Shown here: one piece after another, positions 10,533 through 18,160 of the stretch
How positions within the stretch are numbered: position 1 is the first letter of the stretch
Layout of the letters: each line of letters opens with the position of its first letter
Source: Verrucomicrobiia bacterium
GTDB taxonomy: Bacteria > Verrucomicrobiota > Verrucomicrobiia > Limisphaerales > JADLHS01
Reading direction: 5' to 3'
DNA: 64,000 nucleotides
Assembly: GCA_026125285.1 (NCBI GenBank)
Contig: JAHCLO010000006.1
Span: 62,001 to 126,000, forward strand
Program-made: the position numbers and the translations under genes
The notes under the pieces: model-generated
What the model was told of the DNA's origin: nothing
Databases searched by the model: none
Seen by the model: the letters and a program-made list of their open reading frames with translations, nothing else

Positions 10533-11983
10533 TTCTTCACCAAAGTGAACCGCTCGATGCGGTATTGAAGTTTGGGATCAAAGTCGCCCGTGTCAGCCTC
10601 CGCTTCCCGGCGCGGCACTTGCACCTCAAATCGTGCGTCTGCGGAATGTGCGTGTAACAGACAAGCGATGAGGTCAGCAATATCTTCATCATTGTGGACG
10701 TGTTGTCGGAGCAATTCCTCCGAACTCCAGGTCGCCCCACTCTCGCCGGGCAGCGTGGTAATGAAGTGATTCGCACGACTGACGGTAAGCGAGTCGCGAA
10801 GGTTGCTTTCCAGTTGCGCCAATGCGCGGTCGGCATGGCGCGGATCTTCATCCTCTAACGGTTCGATTTCTCCTGCCGCCCGTCGCAGGCGCGGCGTGTT
10901 GAGCGATTCCAACCCGCCGAGAATCCGGACGTCATGCAGAGCCAGTGTGGGCAGTTCAAGGGCCAACGCGTTCATATCTCTCACACGCCAGCCGGAGAAA
11001 TGTTGGTTCAACGTCTCAAAGAAGGTCTGCACTCGGGCGCGGTTCTCACTGGCGGTTTCCTGTAAATACCGGAAACGCGCCTGGGAGCGCCTGGCAAACT
11101 CGGCCGTCCGGCGGTCAATGGTATCCGCCAACGGCTCAATCTGCTGGAGCATCTCCTCCAGTTCATTGATTCGCAGCCGCACCCGTGACATTGCCGCATC
11201 TGGTGAGAGGGCCGGTTCACGCCGCATGACTTCCGACTGCATTTTGGTCAAAAGGTCGGCATGGCTGGAGAGGCTCTCAAGCGCACGATGCGTTTCCGAC
11301 AGTTTGCTCGGCAATCGAGAATGGACGAGTTGCGCGTAACAAGTGCGGCCAATCCGCTCGGCGAATTGATCGTAAAGCAGGGCAAGATTTTCCTTGAGAG
11401 AAGTTGCCGCGAGTTGCTGTTTCGTGTGGCGCTCGATGGACTTTTGCATGCCGCGCAATTCAGCGAGACCTGCCTGGAGGTTGGCTACGCAGGTTTCAAC
11501 CTGCGCCCACGGGTTTTCGTGCAACGCATCGAGATTAACTTCGCCGCCGCGTGAAATCGTGGCACAGACATTGACCAGCTTGTCGGAGAAGACCGCTGCT
11601 TCAGGAAAGGCAATGCGCCGCAGCGCGTGAAGCAGAACTGTCCCGTTTGGATCGAAGAATACCAGCCGCTGCCAGTCTGAACGCTCTTCTTCCTGTAACC
11701 ATCCGGCAGTGCGCAAGGTGTCGAGCACTGCTCGCGCCCGCTCCCGATTGGACGTAGCCGCTGCGATGACTTCATCATCTGTCCCCACCAAATCACCGTG
11801 CTGCTCGACCACTTGTTCCACCAAGGCCAGAGCTTCCGCACGGTCGAGGCCCTGATTTCGCAGGCTCGCCTCACGCTCCAGCGAATCCAGTGCGTCCACA
11901 TAAAGTCGCGCCAATGGCCCAGCGAGCACCCGGAAAAAGTCCGGGCGCACTTCCCGAAAGAGTTGAGCAGCCAACACCGACAT
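10529..11983 (-). CDS. jetA: Wadjet subunit JetA (kleisin-like)
   Basis: First gene of the Wadjet operon; JetA is the kleisin that closes the JetC ring. The 484-residue product opens with SVLAAQLFREVRPDFFRVL, resembling the DUF5716-type JetA of Wadjet types II/III more than the DUF3375 JetA of type I. It has an N-terminal winged-helix region, an HTH-like segment around residue 75 (RARAVLDTLRTAGWLQEE), a helical middle, and a C-terminal acidic/hydrophobic segment. The following 227 bases up to int1 hold the likely promoter, but I could not pick a convincing -35/-10 pair. Confidence 0.85.
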   Translation of the reverse strand: MSVLAAQLFREVRPDFFRVLAGPLARLYVDALDSLEREASLRNQGLDRAEALALVEQVVEQHGDLVGTDDEVIAAATSNRERARAVLDTLRTAGWLQEEERSDWQRLVFFDPNGTVLLHALRRIAFPEAAVFSDKLVNVCATISRGGEVNLDALHENPWAQVETCVANLQAGLAELRGMQKSIERHTKQQLAATSLKENLALLYDQFAERIGRTCYAQLVHSRLPSKLSETHRALESLSSHADLLTKMQSEVMRREPALSPDAAMSRVRLRINELEEMLQQIEPLADTIDRRTAEFARRSQARFRYLQETASENRARVQTFFETLNQHFSGWRVRDMNALALELPTLALHDVRILGGLESLNTPRLRRAAGEIEPLEDEDPRHADRALAQLESNLRDSLTVSRANHFITTLPGESGATWSSEELLRQHVHNDEDIADLIACLLHAHSADARFEVQVPRREAEADTGDFDPKLQYRIERFTLVKK

Positions 11984-12210
11984 AACCTTTAGCGTATCAG
12001 AGCCAGGTGGACAAAAACGGTCCTACCCTCAAATGGCATCAAGCCTGACCGATGCCCGAAGTATGATGCTTGTTTTGCACCTTAACGACAATCTTGTGAT
12101 TTAAGGCGAGCCACCACAGTGTCCGAGCGGAAATCCTGCATTGTCATTAAGACGAAAGATAACGCCCGCAAGCGATCAGCCAGCGGGCGTAACTGAAACT
12201 GTGCAGCATT
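11984..12210. other. Intergenic region upstream of jetA, downstream of int1
   Basis: This holds no convincing gene. It should contain the Wadjet promoter on the minus strand. A short AT-richer stretch (12050-12110) is the best candidate for it. The int1 stop lies at its right end, so int1 transcription may read into jetABCD. Confidence 0.4.
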
Positions 12211-13287
12211 TCATCCGACACTCTGACCGAGCTTTGCGGCCCGGTCGCGCTCGGCGGTGAGGGGCGGAAGCTGGATGATTTGCCCCTCCGCCGCCTGTTT
12301 CTCGTAGCTTTCCAGTGAGGGCAGCTTTACTTGCGCTTTGCGGGCGTAGGCTCGATGCACCGCTTTGCTGTTGTGGCCCAAAGCCTCTTGGGCGAACCGC
12401 TCGGGATACCCGCATTGCTTGGCACGTTCAGCCCACGCGTAGCGGTAGGAGTGCAACGACACTCCCTTGATTCCGAGCCCCTCGCAGCGTTGCTTGAATT
12501 CTGTCGCGCGGTCGCCACAACGGACGGATTGCAGGTAGGGGAACAGCGGTCCAAAAGCAGGCAGCCGGCGCAGCACGGCCTCGATCTCGTCGCCGAAGTG
12601 AATCATCGCCAGGCTGCCGGTCTTCTGGCGCTGATAGGCAATGGTGCGATTTCGCCAGTCAATGTCCTCGGCCTTGAGGTTGGCAATGTCCGTCTGCGAC
12701 CCGCCAAGATGCCAGCAAAGTTCGTAGAAGTTCCGTCGTTCGGGATTCTTCTCCCGCTCAATGATGCGCTGATGTTCCGCGAGGGTGATGGCGCGTTTGG
12801 GCCGAAACTTGACCTCTGGCCAGAGCCGTTTGGGGATGATCGGCCATGGCAGCCAGTTCATCGCCAGACAGAAGTTGTGCAGCTTGCGCAGATGGACGTT
12901 CGTGCTGACCGTGCCAGCCTTGAGGCAGGCGAGCAGTTGTTCAGCCTGGGTTTCCAAAATGACCTTGCCGCGAATCAGGTCGAGTGCGGATTCCTTCGCC
13001 GCCCGCACCCAGCGATCCTTGGTTGAGCCGTCCTTGGTCTCAACGATGGCGTTCAAGGCGTCCTGCCAGGTTCGCGTTGAAACGGCGGAGTCTGTGCCAG
13101 CCAAGTATGCCTTGGCGATGTGGAGATTAAGTTGGGGAGCACGGAAGGATTCGTTGCGGGCGTTGAGCAGGGTGGTGGCTTCGGCGCGGTCCTTGGTGCC
13201 GAGGCTTTCCTGTTTCCCGGTTTCAGAATCGTGGGCGTAGAACATGCCGCCCTTCTTGCGGCGGTAGAGGCGGAATCGGTTTTTCAT
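12211..13287 (-). CDS. Tyrosine recombinase/integrase int1
   Basis: Site-specific recombinase of about 358 residues from the ATG at 13287 (MKNRFRLYRRKK), chosen because the paralogue int2 starts at the same place; a start at 13317 adds ten residues and would include a perfect inverted repeat. The C-terminal catalytic domain shows the beta-strand Lys (YQRQKTG), HSYR (the HxxR box), LGHNSKAVHRAY with the second His and the nucleophilic Tyr. The first catalytic Arg region reads HLGGSQTDIANL, so Gln occupies the usual Arg position; int2 has the same change. About 60 percent of residues appear shared with int2 over the catalytic half. It lies next to a tRNA-3'-like att candidate at 13501. Confidence 0.9.
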   Translation of the reverse strand: MKNRFRLYRRKKGGMFYAHDSETGKQESLGTKDRAEATTLLNARNESFRAPQLNLHIAKAYLAGTDSAVSTRTWQDALNAIVETKDGSTKDRWVRAAKESALDLIRGKVILETQAEQLLACLKAGTVSTNVHLRKLHNFCLAMNWLPWPIIPKRLWPEVKFRPKRAITLAEHQRIIEREKNPERRNFYELCWHLGGSQTDIANLKAEDIDWRNRTIAYQRQKTGSLAMIHFGDEIEAVLRRLPAFGPLFPYLQSVRCGDRATEFKQRCEGLGIKGVSLHSYRYAWAERAKQCGYPERFAQEALGHNSKAVHRAYARKAQVKLPSLESYEKQAAEGQIIQLPPLTAERDRAAKLGQSVG

Positions 13288-13311
13288 GGCTCGAATTTTT
13301 TTGTTCGAGCC
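13288..13311. repeat. Perfect 8-bp inverted repeat immediately upstream of int1 start
   Basis: GGCTCGAA at 13288-13295 and TTCGAGCC at 13304-13311 are exact reverse complements around an eight-base loop of T's and one G. On the minus strand it sits directly before the int1 ATG and could sequester the translation start, bind a regulator, or act as a recombinase arm site. int2 has an analogous repeat at its start. Confidence 0.6.
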
Positions 13312-13431
13312 TGTCATCCGAGGACGAAGGGCAGGTGTCTCAATGACACCAAACGCACAGCCAATTGCGTTTCAGCAAGTCGTGCCTGAGTGATTGCGGA
13401 GTTGTTATTGAGTTATTCCGAGTCACAAATC

Positions 13432-13453
13432 TGCTGGCACTCCTGCTGGCACT
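13432..13453. repeat. TGCTGGCACT doublet, 12-bp period (left copy)
   Basis: TGCTGGCACT occurs at 13432-13441 and again at 13444-13453. The same doublet with the same 12-bp period is found at 62797-62818 upstream of int2. Two helically in-phase copies suggest integrase arm-type or excisionase/regulator binding sites. Confidence 0.55.
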
Positions 13454-13500
13454 TGAGGGCTGTGAGATTTGCAACTCATTCTCCAAGTGAAGCTTGGAGA

Positions 13501-13521
13501 TGGAGGCGGAGGTCGGAATCG
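13501..13521 (-). other. Putative att site: 21-bp tRNA 3'-end-like sequence (left)
   Basis: On the minus strand this reads CGATTCCGACCTCCGCCTCCA: part of a T-loop (CGATT), T-stem half CCGAC, a 7-base acceptor half, discriminator T and CCA, as in a tRNA with U73 (tRNA-Cys or Gly). Homology to a tRNA stops inside the T-loop, the usual crossover region for tRNA-targeting integrases. A sequence matching at 19 of 21 positions lies in the same orientation at 62592-62612. There is no full tRNA here. Confidence 0.5.
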
Positions 13522-13677
13522 CCCAGCGAGGGGAGCTGTTCCGAAACCCGCCTAAACCATTCAGCAGCGGTTACTTCTCTAAATGCTGCACTGGTAAGGA
13601 GATTATCACTTTCCAGTGATTGAATCAAGCGAACAAAGCGTGATGGACACCAACAATTTTCAACAAGAGCGAACACC

Positions 13678-13702
13678 TTTAGTGCCCGTTTTGATGCCCG
13701 TT
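13678..13702. repeat. 25-bp repeat shared by both integrase upstream regions (left copy)
   Basis: The 25 bases from 13678 to 13702, containing AGTGCCCGTTTTGATGCCCG, are identical to 62521-62545. Three (A/G)TGCCCG units follow one another here up to 13712. The int1 start is about 390 bases away; at int2 the distance is about 95. Confidence 0.7.
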
Positions 13703-13847
13703 TTAGTGCCCGCTATAGACTTGAAAAACTGATGTGCAAGTTGGCCGCGCGTGGCACTCGTCACGACAAAACCAGCGGCGGTTCAAGCAGCGTAGAGATG
13801 CGTCAGTGACTTGCCCAGGGGGTTATCTTTTCAGGCCATGACGCTCT

Positions 13848-14120
13848 ATGAAAATAGAGCGTCGGAAGAAATGTCCCGGCTGCCAGAAATGGTTCACGCC
13901 GGATCCACGAACACAGGACCGGCAACGGTTCTGCTCCAAAGCCGCCTGCAAGAAAGCCAGCAAAGCCTGGCGACAATCCCGATGGCTGGCAAAACCAGAG
14001 AACCGAGGCTATTGGGGCAGCGCGGAGAGGAAGCAAAAAGTGAAGTTCTGGCGCGAAGAAAATCCCGGTTACTGGCGCAACCACAAACGCAAAGGCCGGG
14101 TGCGCTACAAGACGACATAG
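13848..14120 (+). CDS. Small basic Zn-finger-like protein
   Basis: A 90-residue protein beginning MKIERRKKCPGCQKWF with CPGC and, about 20 residues later, CSKAAC, a likely four-cysteine zinc site, followed by a strongly basic, Trp-rich region (WRQSRWLAKPENRGYW, WREENPGYW). That suggests nucleic-acid binding. It precedes the serine recombinase and may be its accessory factor. Family not recognised. Confidence 0.7.
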   Translation: MKIERRKKCPGCQKWFTPDPRTQDRQRFCSKAACKKASKAWRQSRWLAKPENRGYWGSAERKQKVKFWREENPGYWRNHKRKGRVRYKTT

Positions 14121-14268
14121 CTCCACCGCCGCCCGTTTGATATTCGTGGAGGAGCGCTTTCCTGCCCGCCAGAGGGAAGCGTTGTTCAACCATGAATCGC
14201 AATCGCGCAATGGCAATGGCAGCCGTGTCGGAACTCACCGCCGCGAGGGTGGCGTTTTTCCCCACTGC

Positions 14269-15816
14269 ATGAGCCGCGCCGACACAACACGCTGGCAGAA
14301 CCGCGCTGCGGCCTATGTGCGGATGTCCACTGAGCATCAGCAATACTCCACGAGCAATCAGATGGACGTGATCCGCGAGCACGCGAAGCGGCGCGGGCTG
14401 GAAATCGTGAAGGAGTATTCCGACGAGGGCAAAAGCGGCCTGAACATCCAGGGCCGCGATTCGCTCGCGCAAATGATCAGCGATGTGCATGAGGGCCGGG
14501 CGGAGTTCGCCGTCATCCTCGTGTATGACATCAGCCGGTGGGGACGTTTCCAAGATGCGGACGAAAGCGCGTATTACGAATACGTGTGCCGCCGGGCCGG
14601 CGTGTCGGTGCATTACTGCGCGGAGCAATTCGAGAACGACGGCAGCCCGGTGTCCACCATCGTCAAGGGCGTGAAGCGGGCGATGGCCGGCGAATACAGC
14701 CGCGAACTGTCCGCGAAGGTTTTTCAGGGCGCGTGCAACCTGGTGCAACGAGGCTTCCGTCAGGGCGGGACGGCCGGGTTTGGTCTTCGTCGGGTGTTGC
14801 TCGACCAGAGCGGCGCGAAAAAGGGCGTGCTCAAGATGGGCGAGCAGAAGAGCATCCAAACCGACCGCGTGGTGCTCGTGCCTGGCCCAGAGGAAGAAGT
14901 CGCCACCGTGCGGTGGATTTACCAGGCGTTCGTGAACGAGGGCAAATTGGAATCCGAGATCGCGGCGGCGCTCAATGCCAAAGGCATCAAGACGGACTTC
15001 GACCGCGAATGGAATCGGGCGACAGTGCATCAAGTCCTGACGAACGAGAAATACATCGGCAACAACGTCTATCACCGGACGTCGTTCAAATTGAAGCGCA
15101 AGCATGTGGTGAATCCCCCGGAACGGTGGATTCGGGCCGACGGGGTATTTGAGGGGGTCGTTGAGTCGGAAATCTATTTGCGAGCGCGGGAGATCATTTT
15201 GGCGCGCAGCCAAAGACTCAGCGATGAAGAGATGCTGGAAAAACTGCGCGCCCTGCTAAAGCAACACGGACGCATCTCGGGCATCCTGATTGACGAAGCG
15301 GAAGGCCTGCCATCGAGCACGGCGTTTGGTCATCGCTTCGGCACGCTCCTGAACGCCTACCGGCTGATTGGCTACGATCCGGGGATTGATTACACCTTCA
15401 TCGAGGAAAACCGCCGGTTGCGGAAGCGGCATCCCGAAATAGTCGCCTCGGTGGTGCAACAAATCACCGCGCTGGGCGGCACGGCGGAATGGGACAAGCC
15501 GACGGATTTGTTGCATGTGAATCGCGAGCTGCGGGTTTCCATCGTGCTGTGCCGGCACACGACGACGCAGGCCGGGGCATCCCGCTGGCTGATCCGGCTG
15601 GATGCCGGACTCAAGCCGGACATCACGATTGCGGTGCGCATGGACGCCACCAATGAAGGCATCCGCGATTACTACCTGCTGCCCGGCATGGACATGACGT
15701 GGGAGCATCTGCGCGTCGCCGAAGCCAATGGCGTGTATCTCGACACCTACCGCTGCGACACGCTCGACTATTTTTTCACGCTGACTGAACGCATCAACCT
15801 GGAGGACGCCGCATGA
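14269..15816 (+). CDS. Large serine recombinase (resolvase/invertase family)
   Basis: Product of 515 residues from the ATG at 14269 (MSRADTTRWQNRAAAYVRMS); the frame is open from 14137 but the extra 44 residues do not look like the family. The N-terminal resolvase domain has the catalytic Ser in YVRMSTEHQ, the QxxxxI/DEGKSG segment and the helix DISRWGRFQDADE. A recombinase domain follows (TAGFGLRR, ... VLTNEKYIGNNVYHR), then a C-terminal extension of about 170 residues, without the usual Cys zinc ribbon. The stop overlaps the ATG of the first ParB-like gene, so recombinase and ParB proteins are made together. It could be the transposase of a separate unit inside element 2. Confidence 0.9.
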   Translation: MSRADTTRWQNRAAAYVRMSTEHQQYSTSNQMDVIREHAKRRGLEIVKEYSDEGKSGLNIQGRDSLAQMISDVHEGRAEFAVILVYDISRWGRFQDADESAYYEYVCRRAGVSVHYCAEQFENDGSPVSTIVKGVKRAMAGEYSRELSAKVFQGACNLVQRGFRQGGTAGFGLRRVLLDQSGAKKGVLKMGEQKSIQTDRVVLVPGPEEEVATVRWIYQAFVNEGKLESEIAAALNAKGIKTDFDREWNRATVHQVLTNEKYIGNNVYHRTSFKLKRKHVVNPPERWIRADGVFEGVVESEIYLRAREIILARSQRLSDEEMLEKLRALLKQHGRISGILIDEAEGLPSSTAFGHRFGTLLNAYRLIGYDPGIDYTFIEENRRLRKRHPEIVASVVQQITALGGTAEWDKPTDLLHVNRELRVSIVLCRHTTTQAGASRWLIRLDAGLKPDITIAVRMDATNEGIRDYYLLPGMDMTWEHLRVAEANGVYLDTYRCDTLDYFFTLTERINLEDAA

Positions 15817-16703
15817 ATGATGAAGTGCAATTGATTCCCATAGACCGGATACGGATTTTGAATCCGCGCCACCGCGACCAGAGCAAATTCGCGCAGATCG
15901 TGCAAAGCATCAAGAACCTGGGCTTGAAGAAGCCGATTCAGGTCAGCCTGCGCGCCGCAGACGAGGACGAAGGACCGGGCTATGACCTCGTGTGCGGGCA
16001 AGGCCGCATCGAAGCGTTCCGGGCGTTGGGCTACACGGAGATTCCCGCCGTGGTGGTGGAAATCAGCAAGGAGGATCGGCTGCTGCGAAGTCTGGCGGAG
16101 AACATGGCGCGGCGGAATCCCGCGCCGGGCGAAATCCTGACGGAAGTGGAGCGGTTGAAAAAGGAAGGACTGACGCTGCACGAAATCAGCGCGCGAATTG
16201 ACGTGGACACGACGACCATCAACGGATTGCTCGCGTTGAAGCGCTCCGGCGAACAGCGTTTGCTGGACGCGGCATTGAGCGGGCGCATTCCCGTCAGCGT
16301 GGCCGTGGAAATCGCGCGCTCGGAAGGCATCGAAATGCAGCGGGAACTGTTGAGGGCGTGCGAAAGCCGGCAACTGACCAAAGCGGCGCTGCGGATGATC
16401 CGGCGCGTGATGGATCGGCGGCGGCTGATCGGCAAACAGCGAGGCAACGGCCCGCGCAATCCGAAGCCGACGCGAACCAGCGCGGAAAGTCTGGTGAATG
16501 TGTTTCGGCGGGAGAGCCAGAAGCAACGCCTGATGGTGAAGAAGGCGCGGGTTTGCGATGCGAAGCTGCTCTTCATTCTCACCGCGCTGCGACGACTGAT
16601 GGATGACGAACATTTCATCACCCTGCTGCGAGCGGAAGAACTGGCGACGATGCCGAAGGACATTTGGGTGCGAATCACAGAACAACGAAAGGAGGCGGCA
16701 TGA
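15813..16703 (+). CDS. ParB/RepB-like partition protein 1
   Basis: A 296-residue protein with an N-terminal ParB/Sulfiredoxin-fold domain: IPIDRIRILNPRHRDQ, then VCGQGRIEAFRALGYTEIPAVVV, and the ENMARRNP motif that corresponds to the CTP-binding ERRRA-type region. The middle segment contains an HTH (LTLHEISARIDVDTTTINGLLAL), as in ParB-KorB proteins, and the C-terminal third is basic. No ParA is nearby. It overlaps the recombinase by four bases and the next ParB-like gene by four. Confidence 0.82.
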   Translation: MNDEVQLIPIDRIRILNPRHRDQSKFAQIVQSIKNLGLKKPIQVSLRAADEDEGPGYDLVCGQGRIEAFRALGYTEIPAVVVEISKEDRLLRSLAENMARRNPAPGEILTEVERLKKEGLTLHEISARIDVDTTTINGLLALKRSGEQRLLDAALSGRIPVSVAVEIARSEGIEMQRELLRACESRQLTKAALRMIRRVMDRRRLIGKQRGNGPRNPKPTRTSAESLVNVFRRESQKQRLMVKKARVCDAKLLFILTALRRLMDDEHFITLLRAEELATMPKDIWVRITEQRKEAA

Positions 16704-17578
16704 GCGAGAAGAAAGGCAAGGTGGCGTTTGAAATGCGGAAGCGCGAAGTGGAACTGGCGCGACTGCTGCCAACGAAGCTGGTCAAGAATCCGGACAATTT
16801 GAAAAGATACACAGCAATCGTGGATTCCATTCCCGAAATCGGGCTGATTGAGCCATTGATGGTTTATCCGCAAGCCGGCGGCAGCGGCAATTTCCTGGTG
16901 CTGGACGGGCATCTGCGGCTGCTTGCCGTGAAGCAACTCGGCTGGAAGACGGTGGCCGTGATCGTCGCCAGTGAAGACGAGCGATACACCTACAATGCGC
17001 GCGTGAACCGGCTGCCGCCGATTCAGGCGCACAAGATGATCGTCAAGGCGGTGCGGAACGGAGTGAAGCCGGAGCGCATTGCCAAGGCGTTGTCCATGCC
17101 AATGAGTGTGGTGTCGGGCCTGCTCAACCTGCTGGATGGCATCAATCCCGAAGCGGCGGAATTGTTGAAGGATCGGCAAATGACGGCGGAAGCCATCCGG
17201 CTGCTGCGCAAGGTGACGGGGTTGCGCCAAATCGAGATCGCGGAAGTGCTGTTGTCCGCGCACAACTTCACGAAGTCGTATGTCGAAGCACTGGTGCTGG
17301 CGACGCCGCGCGACCAGATGGTTGCGCCGCACGAGGAAAAGAAAAAGGCCGGCATGACAGCGGAAGAATTGGCGCGAATGGAACGCGAGATGGAAGCGCT
17401 GGAACACGACTTCAAAGCCATCGAAGCGACCTACACGGAGAACATGATGAGCCTGACGCTGGCGAAGGGCTACATCAAGCGGCTGCTGGAGAACAACCGA
17501 GTGCTGCGGTATCTGCGCGAACACCACGGCGATTTGCTGACCGAACTGGAGGCGACGGCGGCAGCGGAGGCGGTGTAG
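16700..17578 (+). CDS. ParB/RepB-like partition protein 2
   Basis: 292 residues from the ATG at 16700, which overlaps the previous stop and is preceded by AAAGGAGG; an upstream in-frame GTG-type start at 16664 is less likely. ParB-like N-terminus (VELARLLPTKLVKNP ... VLDGHLRLLAVKQLGWKTV), central HTH (RIAKALSMPMSVVSGLLNLLDG), and a RepB C-terminal-type region with a coiled coil (AEELARMEREMEALEHDFKAIE). It differs enough from its neighbour to suggest an old duplication and perhaps a heterodimer. Role with the recombinase is unknown; site recognition or synapsis control is my inference. Confidence 0.82.
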   Translation: MSEKKGKVAFEMRKREVELARLLPTKLVKNPDNLKRYTAIVDSIPEIGLIEPLMVYPQAGGSGNFLVLDGHLRLLAVKQLGWKTVAVIVASEDERYTYNARVNRLPPIQAHKMIVKAVRNGVKPERIAKALSMPMSVVSGLLNLLDGINPEAAELLKDRQMTAEAIRLLRKVTGLRQIEIAEVLLSAHNFTKSYVEALVLATPRDQMVAPHEEKKKAGMTAEELARMEREMEALEHDFKAIEATYTENMMSLTLAKGYIKRLLENNRVLRYLREHHGDLLTELEATAAAEAV

Positions 17579-17590
17579 GGGTGTGACTGG

Positions 17591-18043
17591 CTATTTTGCG
17601 GTATAGCGGTCAAAAACGAGGCGCTGGACATACTGCTCAGCGTTCTTATCCACCTTAGCCATGATTCCCAAGAAGGCTTCTTGCTCCTTTTCCGTCAATC
17701 CCTCCAGAAGATAGCCAAATCTCACCGCGCTCACTTCCTTAATCTGTTCAAGACGCTGTTTGCCATGCTTTGTCAATTCCAACGGCTGCCCACGCCCCCG
17801 GTCAGCCTCAACCAGGTTGGCTTGTGTCAACTTCTTGACGATGTCTCCCACGGAGCTGAATGAAATGCCAAAAATCTTGCAAAGTCCCTTTTCGGTAATC
17901 GGACCGAAGTCGCTGATTAACTCTAGGGTCAGCAGTTCACGTTCGGAGAATTCCTGATCCTGCGCACGATTGGCCTTTTGCCATTCGCGGAGAATGCGAG
18001 TTTTGAGCGAGATCGAGAACAGGGTCATCATCAAGGTTTTCAT
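17591..18043 (-). CDS. MarR-family transcriptional regulator
   Basis: 150 residues with a winged HTH: LLTLELISDFGPITEKGLCKIF, recognition helix SFSSVGDIVKKLTQANLVEA, and the wing DRGRGQPLELTKHG. Flanking helices would form the dimer interface. It is divergent from the giant secreted protein, and the 117-base intergenic region has duplicated ACTACGAA-TTA boxes that overlap its own leader, so it probably represses itself and perhaps the neighbour. Confidence 0.85.
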   Translation of the reverse strand: MKTLMMTLFSISLKTRILREWQKANRAQDQEFSERELLTLELISDFGPITEKGLCKIFGISFSSVGDIVKKLTQANLVEADRGRGQPLELTKHGKQRLEQIKEVSAVRFGYLLEGLTEKEQEAFLGIMAKVDKNAEQYVQRLVFDRYTAK

Positions 18044-18057
18044 GGGAATTTTGTTTT

Positions 18058-18080
18058 ACTACGAATTAACTACGAAATTA
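18058..18080. promoter_or_regulatory. Candidate MarR operator: tandem ACTACGAA(A)TTA
   Basis: ACTACGAATTA at 18058-18068 is followed at once by ACTACGAAATTA at 18069-18080. The boxes lie in the leader of the MarR gene and about 13 bases upstream of the -35 box that drives the opposite gene. Confidence 0.45.
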
Positions 18081-18092
18081 CTTTTATTTTGG

Positions 18093-18120
18093 TTGACTGC
18101 CAATTCACGTTTGGTATAGT
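18093..18120 (+). promoter_or_regulatory. Sigma70-like promoter for the secreted protein gene
   Basis: TTGACT at 18093-18098, a 16-base spacer and TATAGT at 18115-18120 form a near-consensus promoter. The start codon at 18161 would follow a leader of about 34 bases. Confidence 0.6.
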
Positions 18121-18160
18121 ATCACTGTTGTTCCAGAACACAAACCCAAATCTGAACACC

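Larger units (their letters stand above)
13312..13847. other. int1 upstream region without a convincing gene
   Basis: About 535 bases hold the repeats and att candidate listed separately. The open frames here are short and overlap one another on both strands; none has a plausible start and composition. It probably serves as the recombination and control region joining element 1 to element 2. Confidence 0.5.

Noticed and set aside
13501-13521. A complete tRNA gene
   Set aside because: Only the T-arm 3' half, acceptor and CCA can be recognised; the T-stem partner and the rest of a cloverleaf are missing.
14137-14268. Extended N-terminus of the serine recombinase
   Set aside because: The first 44 codons do not resemble the resolvase family, while the ATG at 14269 places the catalytic Ser about 20 residues from the start as usual.
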